Below, piece after piece: positions 36,094-45,046 of a stretch of 64,000 nucleotides of DNA (positions within the stretch are counted from its first letter, which is position 1; each line of letters starts with the position of its first letter). Source of the DNA: Pseudoalteromonas luteoviolacea H33-S (GTDB lineage Bacteria > Pseudomonadota > Gammaproteobacteria > Enterobacterales > Alteromonadaceae). The DNA is taken from positions 62,001-126,000 of the forward strand of contig NZ_AUXY01000035.1 in NCBI RefSeq assembly GCF_001625695.1, read 5' to 3'. The notes below the pieces were generated by a model. That model had not been told where the DNA came from, did not search any database, and saw only the letters and a program-made list of their open reading frames with translations. A program made the translations under genes and the position numbers.

Positions 36094-36501
36094 ATGGATT
36101 TTAATCAGCAAGATGGACAGACACCTAGCATTAAAGAGCCCAATATGCTGCCTTTGATTGATGTCATGCTGGTATTGCTGGTCATTGTTCTGATCACCTC
36201 CCCTTTGCTCACCAAAGCGCTTAATGTCGATGTCAGCAATGGACAAACTCAAGCCGTACAATCTGCACAGCTCACTCTATCAATTAATGACAAGGGCACA
36301 TGGCGAGTAAACGGCCAAACGCTTAACCAAGCTCAAGTCAGACACTATTTAGCTGAACAAGCGGAGCAGACAGATTTAAGTGTGCATTTAAATGTGGGCA
36401 GTAAAACCCAGTATCAGGATGTGCATGGTTTAATGTCGCTGTTAAACGAGTTAAATATAGATAAAGTCAGTTTTGCAAAGCAGGATGAGCAAAAAAAATA
36501 G
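36094..36501 (+). CDS. exbD: ExbD-type proton channel subunit
   Basis: 135 residues with a single membrane helix (about 19-40) carrying the essential aspartate D23 in LPLIDVMLVLL (D25 in E. coli). The periplasmic domain follows. It ends the tonB operon in a hairpin that begins inside its stop codon. Confidence 0.92.
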   Translation: MDFNQQDGQTPSIKEPNMLPLIDVMLVLLVIVLITSPLLTKALNVDVSNGQTQAVQSAQLTLSINDKGTWRVNGQTLNQAQVRHYLAEQAEQTDLSVHLNVGSKTQYQDVHGLMSLLNELNIDKVSFAKQDEQKK

Positions 36502-36528
36502 GCAGGCAGCAACCACACTGCTTGCCTA
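36499..36528 (+). terminator. Terminator of the tonB-exbB-exbD operon
   Basis: TAGGCAGGCAG pairs with CTGCTTGCCTA (one G-T pair), 8-base loop. The stem begins in the exbD stop codon. Weak T-tract after it. Confidence 0.6.
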
Positions 36529-36807
36529 TTGGCTTCTCAAGAAAACTGTACACCTGAACTAAATCACAACTCAATGTCATCACATCGGTATGCATCCACT
36601 ATATCCTTGAGCCAGGCCAAAAAGATATTACGGCCGATTACTACCAAGTTATGCGCTCGTATATGCGCTGTGCCAAGCGCTGCCAATCAATATCGTTTTC
36701 ACTCCAAAAATCTCAATACCTGTTGAAAACCGCACTATAATTTTGACTATCACTGACGTTAAACCCGACCGTCCGCATTGATAAACCCGTCGTCCCAAGG
36801 AGTAGAC

Positions 36808-38526
36808 ATGACAAGATTACCCGACCCCAACCAATATGAGTCAGCCCTACCCAAACTCAACTCTATGTGTATTGTTGGGCATACCACAGACTCCACCGCT
36901 AAGATTTGGCTACGCACCTTCACGCCTGGGCAATGGTATATTGTCCTCGTTGAAGCCGCCCACATAGACACAATCAAAACCCGCCTTGACGAATTTAGCT
37001 CTCACCCTGATGATGTCTGCTTCAGTGGCGCAGGTATAATAAAGTACCCAGTCGATACAGAAGAAAAATATGACAATTGTGCCTGTGTCACGCTAGAACA
37101 CTTAAGTCCAGACACTTGCTATCATTACTTTTTATTTGCCTATGGCGATACCCACCAGACACTGCCGAGAAAAATTGAAAAAGGTTATCGTATCGAGCAC
37201 ACCTTCTACACGGATCAATCAGGGTCCAATTGGCGTGACTTTAGTTTTGGGTTTTATAGTTGTCACGACCCCTTTGGACAGAAGTCGATTACAGATGGCT
37301 TATGGCCAGATCTGTGCGAAGCACTTAAAGCAAGGAACACCCGCTTTGTAATAGGCGGCGGCGATCAAGTCTACTGTGATACCCATGGCAAACGAGCGCA
37401 GTCAAAGTGCAAACAGGTTCAACCTGACATTGAAGATTTATGGGATTGGCTCAGTCGCCACAAAAACGCGTTATATGACGCCTACACCGAACAAGGCACA
37501 CTCAACAAAGAAGGCGTTATAGACTACTTAGCCAAGCTTTATCGCATCTACTATCGAATTTATTGGAACTTCGGCTCGCAGCAATCGGTATATCGCGCTT
37601 ACCCTCAATACATGATGTGGGACGACCATGAGATTATGGACGGCTGGGGCTCACTCACCAAAGCGCAGCGAATAGATAAACTAAGTATCTTTTTTGGTTA
37701 CGATGATGACCATATAAACGCGACCATCGCGCGCTTGGCATACCAAGCCGCTAAGAGAGCTTATTTGGATTATCAGCATTTGCATAATCCAGATACGAAT
37801 GTGTCGACCAGACATTATGATATCGAAGATAACCAGCAACAATGGGACTACGGATTTATAAAAGGCCCTATTGGTGTTTATGTGCTTGATACACGCTCGC
37901 ACCATGATGTGGAAAACCAAGCAGACGGCGCGCGTTTATTGGGCCCTGAGCAAATGATACGCTTTACACAGTGGCTTAGCGACACAGCAACCAGCGGTGT
38001 GAAAGCCATCTTTATTGTCACTGCCGTCCCCGTCGTGCATTGGAATGACGCGGTAATGAATAACATGGAGCTACTTTTAAAGATTTTTGGAGCCATGGAC
38101 GATGCCATTGATGAATGGGGCAATGACACCAATATCAAAGAGCGAAATATCATGTTAGACCATGTGTTTGAGCTATCCCATGCCAATCAAGTTCCCATCA
38201 CCTTTTTAAGCGGTGATGTGCACTGCGCATCTGCTTTCAAGATCTCATCCCCGACCTTCCCCAACGCCAAGGTGATGAACATCACCTCCAGTGCCATCTC
38301 TCGAAAACCGCCACCAAAAATGGCTGCCGTTGCCATCGATAGCAGCAAAAAGATGTATCGCTCAACCCATATCAAGATAGAAAACATATTTGAAATGGCA
38401 GGTAAAAATAACTTTTTAGTGGTCGATATCTCTGAGCAAAACAATGCCTTGTCGATTATCGCCAACGTCTATTATGGCAAGCCCAATGATGATGAATTGC
38501 AGAGGGAAGAGATAAGGATTGTTTGA
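36808..38526 (+). CDS. PhoD-like metallophosphoesterase (alkaline phosphatase D family)
   Basis: 572 residues from the ATG at 36808, with AAGGAG five bases upstream; a TTG ten codons earlier is unlikely. Metal-binding motifs are GGGDQVYCD, WDDHEIMDGWG and LSGDVHCAS. No signal peptide is seen, unlike secreted PhoD, so it may be a cytoplasmic phosphodiesterase. The N-terminal ~130 residues look like the Fn3-type domain found in this family. It is a single gene ending in a hairpin. The substrate is unknown. Confidence 0.87.
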   Translation: MTRLPDPNQYESALPKLNSMCIVGHTTDSTAKIWLRTFTPGQWYIVLVEAAHIDTIKTRLDEFSSHPDDVCFSGAGIIKYPVDTEEKYDNCACVTLEHLSPDTCYHYFLFAYGDTHQTLPRKIEKGYRIEHTFYTDQSGSNWRDFSFGFYSCHDPFGQKSITDGLWPDLCEALKARNTRFVIGGGDQVYCDTHGKRAQSKCKQVQPDIEDLWDWLSRHKNALYDAYTEQGTLNKEGVIDYLAKLYRIYYRIYWNFGSQQSVYRAYPQYMMWDDHEIMDGWGSLTKAQRIDKLSIFFGYDDDHINATIARLAYQAAKRAYLDYQHLHNPDTNVSTRHYDIEDNQQQWDYGFIKGPIGVYVLDTRSHHDVENQADGARLLGPEQMIRFTQWLSDTATSGVKAIFIVTAVPVVHWNDAVMNNMELLLKIFGAMDDAIDEWGNDTNIKERNIMLDHVFELSHANQVPITFLSGDVHCASAFKISSPTFPNAKVMNITSSAISRKPPPKMAAVAIDSSKKMYRSTHIKIENIFEMAGKNNFLVVDISEQNNALSIIANVYYGKPNDDELQREEIRIV

Positions 38527-38616
38527 TGGTGGCTTTGCAGTATGTGTTGCTAAGCAATCATATTGTCGAAAGTACCTTTATTAAATTGTGCTATCAGCAC
38601 CGTTATAAATATTAAC

Positions 38617-38644
38617 AGGTTAGAGCTGTGTATCGCTCTAACCT
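38617..38644 (+). terminator. Hairpin after the PhoD-like gene
   Basis: Perfect 10-bp stem AGGTTAGAGC/GCTCTAACCT with an 8-base loop, about 90 bases past the stop. No T-tract. Confidence 0.5.
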
Positions 38645-38749
38645 TAACGAAGTTCAGTAGTTTGAGTTTTCAATATGTAATGAAGGCTACTTTGCGCTTA
38701 AAAATTTTAGGAGTACAAAGGCAGTTTTAACGCATTGTTTTGTATGAAA

Positions 38750-38770
38750 AGAGTTCTACTTACGAACTCT
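38750..38770 (-). terminator. Terminator after the 173-residue secreted protein gene
   Basis: On the minus strand AGAGTTC/GAACTCT with a 7-base loop is followed by TTTTC, about 45 bases past the stop. Confidence 0.6.
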
Positions 38771-38814
38771 GCTAAAACTGGAGCAGCTAAAATTGCTCGT
38801 AACTCCTTTCTCAA

Positions 38815-39336
38815 TCAATTTGCACAAAGACCCTTTTGGTCTAGAAGCCATTCCATGCCGCCATTTTTCAAAATTGATTCTGCTGTTGTTGTTGAAACTT
38901 GCGTTATATTGGCTTCGCTTACAACATTCAGTAAGCTCGCAGGCAAACCGATTAATACTTCACGTTGCTTTTGCACTTCGTAACTATCTAAGCCATTCAA
39001 AGCAGTAAAAAAGTAATTTACTGAAGCAGGAACATCGCTGATATCATAATTCAACAAATCCATACAAACTTTAGCAGCTCTTTTTGCGATATCTTGCTCA
39101 GCCTGTTCGATTGCAGCTACTACACTTTGAATTTCACCATCACTGGCAAATCTCTCGTCTTTCAACATTGATTTAATCACTCTGAAAGTAAAGCGAGTAT
39201 GCGCCTCACTCATTTTTACTATAGAAGTAGCAGAGCTGTTAGGGTTTGCTATCGGTGCATCCACTCTTGCACCTGCTGCAGTTGCCAACAAAGGCATACA
39301 GACAAGTGCTAGTATCATATGTCTTATCAAATCCAT
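38815..39336 (-). CDS. Secreted hypothetical protein
   Basis: 173 residues with a signal peptide (cut near TAAGA/RVDAP). The mature part is mostly helical: FTFRVIKSMLKDERF, QDIAKRAAKVCMDLLN. It has two cysteines (the second near the end, KGLCAN), which could pair in the periplasm. No family recognised. AAGGA lies about 10 bases before the ATG. The lipoprotein with beta-propeller repeats is the next gene on the same strand, upstream by about 220 bases; no functional link is evident. Confidence 0.72.
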   Translation of the reverse strand: MDLIRHMILALVCMPLLATAAGARVDAPIANPNSSATSIVKMSEAHTRFTFRVIKSMLKDERFASDGEIQSVVAAIEQAEQDIAKRAAKVCMDLLNYDISDVPASVNYFFTALNGLDSYEVQKQREVLIGLPASLLNVVSEANITQVSTTTAESILKNGGMEWLLDQKGLCAN

Positions 39337-39553
39337 TGCTTTTCATTCCTTGAAATTTGAAGTCCTCAAATTTCATCAGATCCTTTTTTAGATATTAATT
39401 AAACGCGGTTTTGCAAACAGTTTAAACGTTAAATACGCTATATGCTTTGACGAAACCACGCCACAATTTAGTGCAAATAAAGAAGCAAAAACATCAATAA
39501 TTCACTTGGGGTTAATTATTCAAACCAACAAACAATACAGTCCTAAATTGGAC

Positions 39554-40522
39554 TTAAAGCAGCGTATTTATTAGCCAAGTTTCCACAACGCCATCATTTG
39601 TCTCACTGATGACAACTTGCTTAGACTCATTCACCGCGATGCTTAATACTGAAGCTCGATTTCGACCATCGACTTTATTCGCCATAAACTTTGCAATTAA
39701 ATCCCCATCTGCAACACGCCAGATCTGCACTTTTTGGTTTGGAGAAGCGGTAAGTAACCACTGATCATTGTTAATAAATACCGACTGATTAAACTCTATG
39801 AAGTTGCCAAATGTAGATAAGGACGAGCTTAACTCTTGTGCTTTTAAATCAATAAACTGACGAGCATCCACAGAGTCCAGTACAAATGCCTTAGTCGCGT
39901 CTGCATTTAGAGAAACATGGTTGACTCTGGTAGAGAATTTATAAGACTGTAATTCTTTGCCTGTTTGTACATCCCACAGCTTAGCGAATTTATCACTGGA
40001 GCCTGTCATCGCAGTACGCCCATCAGCAGAAAGCGCCACGGTGTTTACATCTAAGTCGTGTAATTTGTATAGCGATCGGCTATTAGTTCTGACATTTATC
40101 ACTTCCGTTTTGCCGCTTCTATACCCTAACAGTAAAGTTTCACCGTCATTAGATATCGCAATATCTCTAATAATATTTTCACCACTTGACCATGCGCCTA
40201 AGGGCTTGCCAGACTTTGTAGAAAATAAGCTGACAGACAGCCTGTTGGATATATAAAACACACTGGCGTTTTCAGCTATCCCTGACAACTCAATATTGCC
40301 CTCAGCGATACAGGGAAACACTTTTTTATCTGAGAGGTTACTCCATAAGCAAACTTCATTTTGCCTTGCAATAATAGACAAAGCACCGTCATGAGAGAGA
40401 TCAGATGATTGTACTAACCCTGAGCCATGTTGCTTTTGGGAGCTTGCTGGCGCTTCAAAGTGAGAGCCCCAAAAACAGCCCGTTAATAATAACGAGAAGG
40501 CCATAGCGGATATTTTTTTCAT
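39554..40522 (-). CDS. WD40 beta-propeller lipoprotein
   Basis: 322 residues from the ATG at 40522 (AAAGGA upstream). A longer frame from a start 38 codons upstream lacks a signal and is rejected, because the shorter form begins with a lipoprotein signal ending in LLLTGC. Seven or so WD40-type repeats follow, for example IAISNDGETLLLGYRSG and VALSADGRTAMTGSSDKFAK, forming a beta propeller, presumably a protein-binding scaffold in the envelope. The function is unknown. Confidence 0.82.
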   Translation of the reverse strand: MKKISAMAFSLLLTGCFWGSHFEAPASSQKQHGSGLVQSSDLSHDGALSIIARQNEVCLWSNLSDKKVFPCIAEGNIELSGIAENASVFYISNRLSVSLFSTKSGKPLGAWSSGENIIRDIAISNDGETLLLGYRSGKTEVINVRTNSRSLYKLHDLDVNTVALSADGRTAMTGSSDKFAKLWDVQTGKELQSYKFSTRVNHVSLNADATKAFVLDSVDARQFIDLKAQELSSSLSTFGNFIEFNQSVFINNDQWLLTASPNQKVQIWRVADGDLIAKFMANKVDGRNRASVLSIAVNESKQVVISETNDGVVETWLINTLL

Positions 40523-41222
40523 TTTTATATTCCTTTCAATATTAGGCGCTAAGGCCAATAATCTTGTTTCCGAATAAACGTTCACAACTGCAGATATTAC
40601 TCTTGGCATAATCCAACAAATTATCTGATTGGACAATTTGCTTTGAACGGTCGTCGCAATCCACGCTCATAAAGTCGCCAAACCAAAATTCCAAATTAGA
40701 AACAAATGGAGTCAGGTTCCGCATTTTGCATGGTGATATTGCGTTTTTCAACGAGAGGTATGTTCTCAATGCTTTTTAATATGTGTGTGAGTTGCTCATT
40801 TCACCTTGCACAAAAGTCATTGTTCAAACTGACAGCGCTGCAAAATGGTTTCTGACTTTTGTCAGAATGACGAGGGGTAGAGTGCACATAAACTTAGCGC
40901 CTCAGCCAAATGGCACCTGTCCTTAGTCAGAATAACGAGGGCAGGCTCTTTGATATAAAGGCTTCAGGCAACACCACTTCCCTTTCTATGACGCCTGAAA
41001 ATAAGCAATTGATGAGTCGTGTACTGGCATTGATGCGGGCCAAAGCATGCAGGTACACGAATGTTCTAATCAGGACTTTTTAATATGTGTGTGAACTGCT
41101 CATTTTGCATTGCGCAAAAGTAACCTTGCTTCGCAACGTATATTTTGCACCTATGTGCAGATACAATATAGGGGCGAAGCGATCACCCCTTTGTTACAAA
41201 CTTTATTGTTCCTAAACTAAAA
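40523..41222. repeat. Intergenic region with internal direct repeats
   Basis: 700 bases without a trusted gene. Copies of a 46-base sequence lie at 40772-40817 and 41076-41121 with a few differences (core TTTTTAATATGTGTGTGA). A 16-base motif, GTCAGAATGACGAGGG, is at 40861-40876 and, with one change, at 40926-40941. TCTGAC-TTTT-GTCAGA at 40851-40866 can form a hairpin. A 75-codon frame on the minus strand (40542-40769) starts at TTG and is doubtful. Confidence 0.6.
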
Positions 41223-42410
41223 CTAGCACACCTGCCCACATGCCCAGCCGCTAGACCATGCATATTGGAAATTATAGCCGCCAAGCCAGCCGGTGACTTC
41301 GGTGACTTCACCAATAAAGTACAGGCCTTTGGCTTTTTTCGCTTCAAACGTTTTAGAGCTTAGCTCGTCACTGTCGACGCCACCTAACGTGACCTCTGCG
41401 GTGCGGTAACCTTCTGTACCGTTGGGTTTTATTTGCCAAGCAGTTAATGTCGCGGCGATGGTATCAATCTCACCATGAGTTAGTTGGTTAGCTGGTTTAT
41501 CAGGTATGCTGTTATCGTTAATTAACGCATCAACAAAACGTTTTGGTAGCAGTTGTCCAAGCAGGTTTTTAACAGACTTTTGGCCTTGGTTTTGACGCCA
41601 ATCGTGCAGTAGTTCAGCAATGTTTGTATCTGGTAATAAGTTGATACTGACCGCCTGCCCAGCTCGCCAAAACGAGGATATCTGTAAAATGGCAGGGCCC
41701 GACAGGCCGCGGTGAGTAAACAAGATGTTTTCTCTAAACTGCGTGCCATCATCACTGGTCACTAGACTATCCACACTGATCCCAGACAAGCCTTCAAAGC
41801 GCGCTTTATCGTGGTCGTGCAAGGTAAAAGGTACTAGTGCTGCGGTTGTTGGCAGTAAATTTAAACCAAACTGCTCTGCAATTTTGTAACCGATTGGTGT
41901 TGCCCCCAGCTTTGGCATGGTTAGACCGCCTGACGCGACCACTAAAGAAGTACAACTAAATGTATGCTCTGAAGTAGTGACTATATATAAGCCTTGCTCG
42001 TCACGTTCCACATTGAGCACTTCATTACGTAAAAAGACTTCAACGCCGGCCCACTCACATTCAGTCATCAAAATATCAACGATGTCCTGCGCGCTGTTAT
42101 CACAGAATAGTTGCCCAAGTGTTTTGTGGTGATAATTTAAACCATGACGGTCCACCAGCTCAATGAAATCATGCTGGCTATAACGGCTTAAACTGGATTT
42201 TACAAAGTGAGGGTTGGCACACAGATAGTTTTCTGGGCTGGCATTTTCATTGGTAAAATTGCAACGACCACCACCGCTAATGAGAATTTTTCTTCCCACT
42301 TTTTTACCCATATCAACAATAGCGACCTTTCGGCCTCTGTAACCAGATTGCGCCGCACACATTAATCCAGCGGCACCTGCGCCGATGATCACCACGTCAA
42401 ATTGCAACAT
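41223..42410 (-). CDS. HI0933/YhiN/BaiN-family NAD(P)/FAD-dependent oxidoreductase
   Basis: 395 residues from the ATG at 42410; a TTG 11 codons earlier is less likely because the protein then starts just before the FAD site, as in the family. FAD-binding IIGAGAAGLMCAAQSG (GxGxxG), GRKILISGGGRCNFTN, and the C-terminal GGYNFQYAWSSGWACG are diagnostic. Similar proteins are of unsettled function; one is proposed to act in bile-acid metabolism and others in redox stress. It stands alone. Confidence 0.9.
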   Translation of the reverse strand: MLQFDVVIIGAGAAGLMCAAQSGYRGRKVAIVDMGKKVGRKILISGGGRCNFTNENASPENYLCANPHFVKSSLSRYSQHDFIELVDRHGLNYHHKTLGQLFCDNSAQDIVDILMTECEWAGVEVFLRNEVLNVERDEQGLYIVTTSEHTFSCTSLVVASGGLTMPKLGATPIGYKIAEQFGLNLLPTTAALVPFTLHDHDKARFEGLSGISVDSLVTSDDGTQFRENILFTHRGLSGPAILQISSFWRAGQAVSINLLPDTNIAELLHDWRQNQGQKSVKNLLGQLLPKRFVDALINDNSIPDKPANQLTHGEIDTIAATLTAWQIKPNGTEGYRTAEVTLGGVDSDELSSKTFEAKKAKGLYFIGEVTEVTGWLGGYNFQYAWSSGWACGQVC

Positions 42411-42776
42411 TGTATACTCTGAAACGAAAAACTTATGCCGCAATTATAACTTTTTTTAAGCTTGAGGGGGAGTTTATAGTTCAAAACACAACCAAAAAAG
42501 CATATTTCTATCACTTTTTAGAATATGAGATAAATCATTTACATTTTTTTACATTGCAAAATAGTTTATTCTTTAACCAGGAATATTTTGATAAAGTTTA
42601 ATAAAAACATAATGATAATGAAATAATAAAGCCTTTTATCCATCTCCTTATAACTAAATCAATAGTGTAAATAACAAAACAATACTTTCACAAAAAGAAC
42701 AATGAATTTACGTTTGTTAACCTCTTGGCTCAGAGAGGTTGCCAAGAAAAACAACAAGTAAAACAAGGGTAAAAAA
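42411..42776. promoter_or_regulatory. AT-rich upstream region of the second subtilase
   Basis: 366 bases with no gene. At 42608-42626, CATAATGATAATGAAATAA matches two of the three hexamers of the Fur-box consensus. No clear promoter was identified. Confidence 0.35.
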
Positions 42777-44915
42777 ATGACAACAGGAAATTTTAAATTA
42801 GCAGCAATATCAATGGCTGTGACAGGATTACTTTCAGCAAACGCAGTAATGGCAATGCCAGAAGGTGTTAACACACAAGTTGAGTTATTAGCGCCAGCAC
42901 TGCCAAGCCAAGCCCAAATCGCACAAAAACTAGAATCACAAAGCGGTTTTGGTACGCAGTTCATCATCAAATATAAAAACAACAACAGCGGCAATGACAT
43001 CATGTCACTTTCAAGTGTCGATATGTCTCCTGCCATGATGAATACACGCGCTCGCAGTTTCGTAAAAGGCTTCAACAGCAAGCGTGCAGCAGCTAAAGCG
43101 CAGTACGTTCGTCCGATGGCGCTTTCAAACCACCACGTAATGCGTGCAGACAAGAAACTTAATGCAGCAGAAACACAAAAATTCATGCAAGACATGATTG
43201 CATCAGGCAACGTTGAGCACATCGAAGTTGACCAAATGCTACAGCCATTTGCTGCACCAAACGATCCAAGCTATAGCTCACAGTGGCACTACTTTGAAGC
43301 AGCAGGTGGTATTAATGCACCAGCAGCTTGGGACAAAGCGACAGGTAGTGGTGTGGTAGTTGCGGTACTAGATACAGGTTACCGTCCGCACGCTGACTTA
43401 AACGCAAATATCCTACCAGGTTACGACATGATCTCTAACCTGTCAGTAGCAAATGACGGCGGCGGTCGCGACAGCGATGCACGTGACCCAGGTGATGCAG
43501 TGACAGCCAACGAGTGTGGTTATACTCACAGCGCACGTAACTCAAGCTGGCACGGTACACACGTTGCCGGTACTGTTGCTGCGGTAACTAACAATGGTGA
43601 AGGTGTTGCCGGTGTTGCTTATGATTCTAAAGTTGTACCAGTACGTGTACTTGGTAAGTGTGGTGGTTTAACGTCTGATATCGCAGATGGTATCATCTGG
43701 GCATCAGGTGGTTCAGTCGCTGGTGTCCCTGCAAACGCCAACCCAGCTGATGTTATCAATATGAGTTTAGGTGGTAGCGGTGCATGTAGCTCTACGACAC
43801 AAAATGCGATTAACCAAGCGCGTGCAAACGGCTCTGTGATTATTATCGCTGCGGGTAACGACAACGACAATGCAAACAACTACAACCCAGGTAACTGTGC
43901 TGGCATCGTCAACGTTGCATCTGTAGGTCGTGACGGTGGCCGTGCATACTACTCAAACTACGGCTCTTCAATTGACGTTGCAGCACCAGGTGGCGCGCAA
44001 AGCTTCGCCAATGACCCTGAAGGCATTCTTTCTACTTATAACTCAGGCAGCAACACACCTGTGAGCGATAGCTATAGCTACTCACAAGGTACGTCGATGG
44101 CAGCACCACATGTTGCAGGTATTGCAGCGCTTATCAAGCAAGCAAAACCTACTGCAACGCCTGACGAAATCGAAACAATTCTTAAAAATACCACACGTAG
44201 CTTCCCTGCAACGTGTACTAACTGTGGTACTGGTATCGTTGACGCAAACGCAGCTGTTGATATGGCACTTGGCAATGACAATACAAACCCAGGTGACAAT
44301 GTATTAGTTGATGGTGAAGCAAAAACAGGCCTAAGTGGTGCAAAAGATGCTGAAGCTTTCTTCACATTTGAAACGCCAGCTGGCGCAAGCAAAGTCACGT
44401 TTACAATGAGCGGTGGCACAGGTGATGCTGACCTTTACGTCAGAGCAGGTGCTAAGCCAACAACAACAACGTATGACTGTCGTCCATATGAAGGCGGTAA
44501 CAACGAAGTGTGTACTATCGATAACGCTTCTGGCACATATCACGTAATGATGCGCGGTTATTCAGCGTATAGCGGTGTAAGCCTTGTTGCAAACGCAGAA
44601 AGCACAGGCACACAACCTGGTGGTATCACTGAGACAAACCTGTCTGCATCAACAGGCAACTGGAGCCGTCACCAAGTGACTGTCCCTGCTGGCATGTCGA
44701 GCCTAACGGTTAAAATCTCAGGTGGTTCAGGTGATGCTGACCTTTATGTAAACCCAGGTAGCGCTCCTTCAACGTCTACTTACCAGTGTCGTCCATATGA
44801 AGGCGGTAACGCTGAAACATGTACCATCACTAACCCAGCTGCTGGCGTTTGGCACATTGGTCTACGTGCATACCGTACTTTCTCTGGTGTGACACTAGAC
44901 GCACAGTACAAATAA
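42777..44915 (+). CDS. Secreted S8 subtilase with two C-terminal PPC domains
   Basis: 712-residue extracellular serine protease precursor. Signal to about 26, propeptide to about 160, catalytic domain about 165-495 with D199 (VLDTGYRPHADL), H259 (WHGTHVAG) and S440 (GTSMAAPHVAG). Two PPC domains follow, about 505-605 and 615-712, each with GDADLYV and CRPYEGGN motifs. PPC domains are usually removed or help secretion and substrate binding. It belongs to the group of marine extracellular proteases. A single gene with strong terminator. Confidence 0.94.
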   Translation: MTTGNFKLAAISMAVTGLLSANAVMAMPEGVNTQVELLAPALPSQAQIAQKLESQSGFGTQFIIKYKNNNSGNDIMSLSSVDMSPAMMNTRARSFVKGFNSKRAAAKAQYVRPMALSNHHVMRADKKLNAAETQKFMQDMIASGNVEHIEVDQMLQPFAAPNDPSYSSQWHYFEAAGGINAPAAWDKATGSGVVVAVLDTGYRPHADLNANILPGYDMISNLSVANDGGGRDSDARDPGDAVTANECGYTHSARNSSWHGTHVAGTVAAVTNNGEGVAGVAYDSKVVPVRVLGKCGGLTSDIADGIIWASGGSVAGVPANANPADVINMSLGGSGACSSTTQNAINQARANGSVIIIAAGNDNDNANNYNPGNCAGIVNVASVGRDGGRAYYSNYGSSIDVAAPGGAQSFANDPEGILSTYNSGSNTPVSDSYSYSQGTSMAAPHVAGIAALIKQAKPTATPDEIETILKNTTRSFPATCTNCGTGIVDANAAVDMALGNDNTNPGDNVLVDGEAKTGLSGAKDAEAFFTFETPAGASKVTFTMSGGTGDADLYVRAGAKPTTTTYDCRPYEGGNNEVCTIDNASGTYHVMMRGYSAYSGVSLVANAESTGTQPGGITETNLSASTGNWSRHQVTVPAGMSSLTVKISGGSGDADLYVNPGSAPSTSTYQCRPYEGGNAETCTITNPAAGVWHIGLRAYRTFSGVTLDAQYK

Positions 44916-44941
44916 TCCCTAGCACTTAATGTAACAAACTA

Positions 44942-44964
44942 AGCCGGAGTAACTCCGGCTTTTT
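44942..44964 (+). terminator. Terminator after the second subtilase gene
   Basis: AGCCGGAG/CTCCGGCT with a tight 3-base loop and five T residues. Confidence 0.85.
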
Positions 44965-44993
44965 ACATCCCGCGTCAGCTACATTAAGACAAT

Positions 44994-45022
44994 AAAAAAG
45001 CCAAACATTTGTTTGGCTTTTT
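44994..45022 (-). terminator. Terminator of the chemoreceptor gene
   Basis: GCCAAAC-ATTT-GTTTGGC flanked by a run of A and a run of T, so bidirectional; about 25 bases past the MCP stop. Confidence 0.85.
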
Positions 45023-45046
45023 GCTTACTCTCACGTTAATCATTGA

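Noticed and set aside
36550..36734. Open stretch ending ADYYQVMRSYMRC, possible gene remnant after exbD
   Set aside because: No upstream start codon with a ribosome site, and no recognised family; it may be chance.
40542..40769. 75-codon minus-strand frame upstream of the WD40 lipoprotein gene
   Set aside because: Starts at TTG without a ribosome site and lies next to repeated non-coding sequence.
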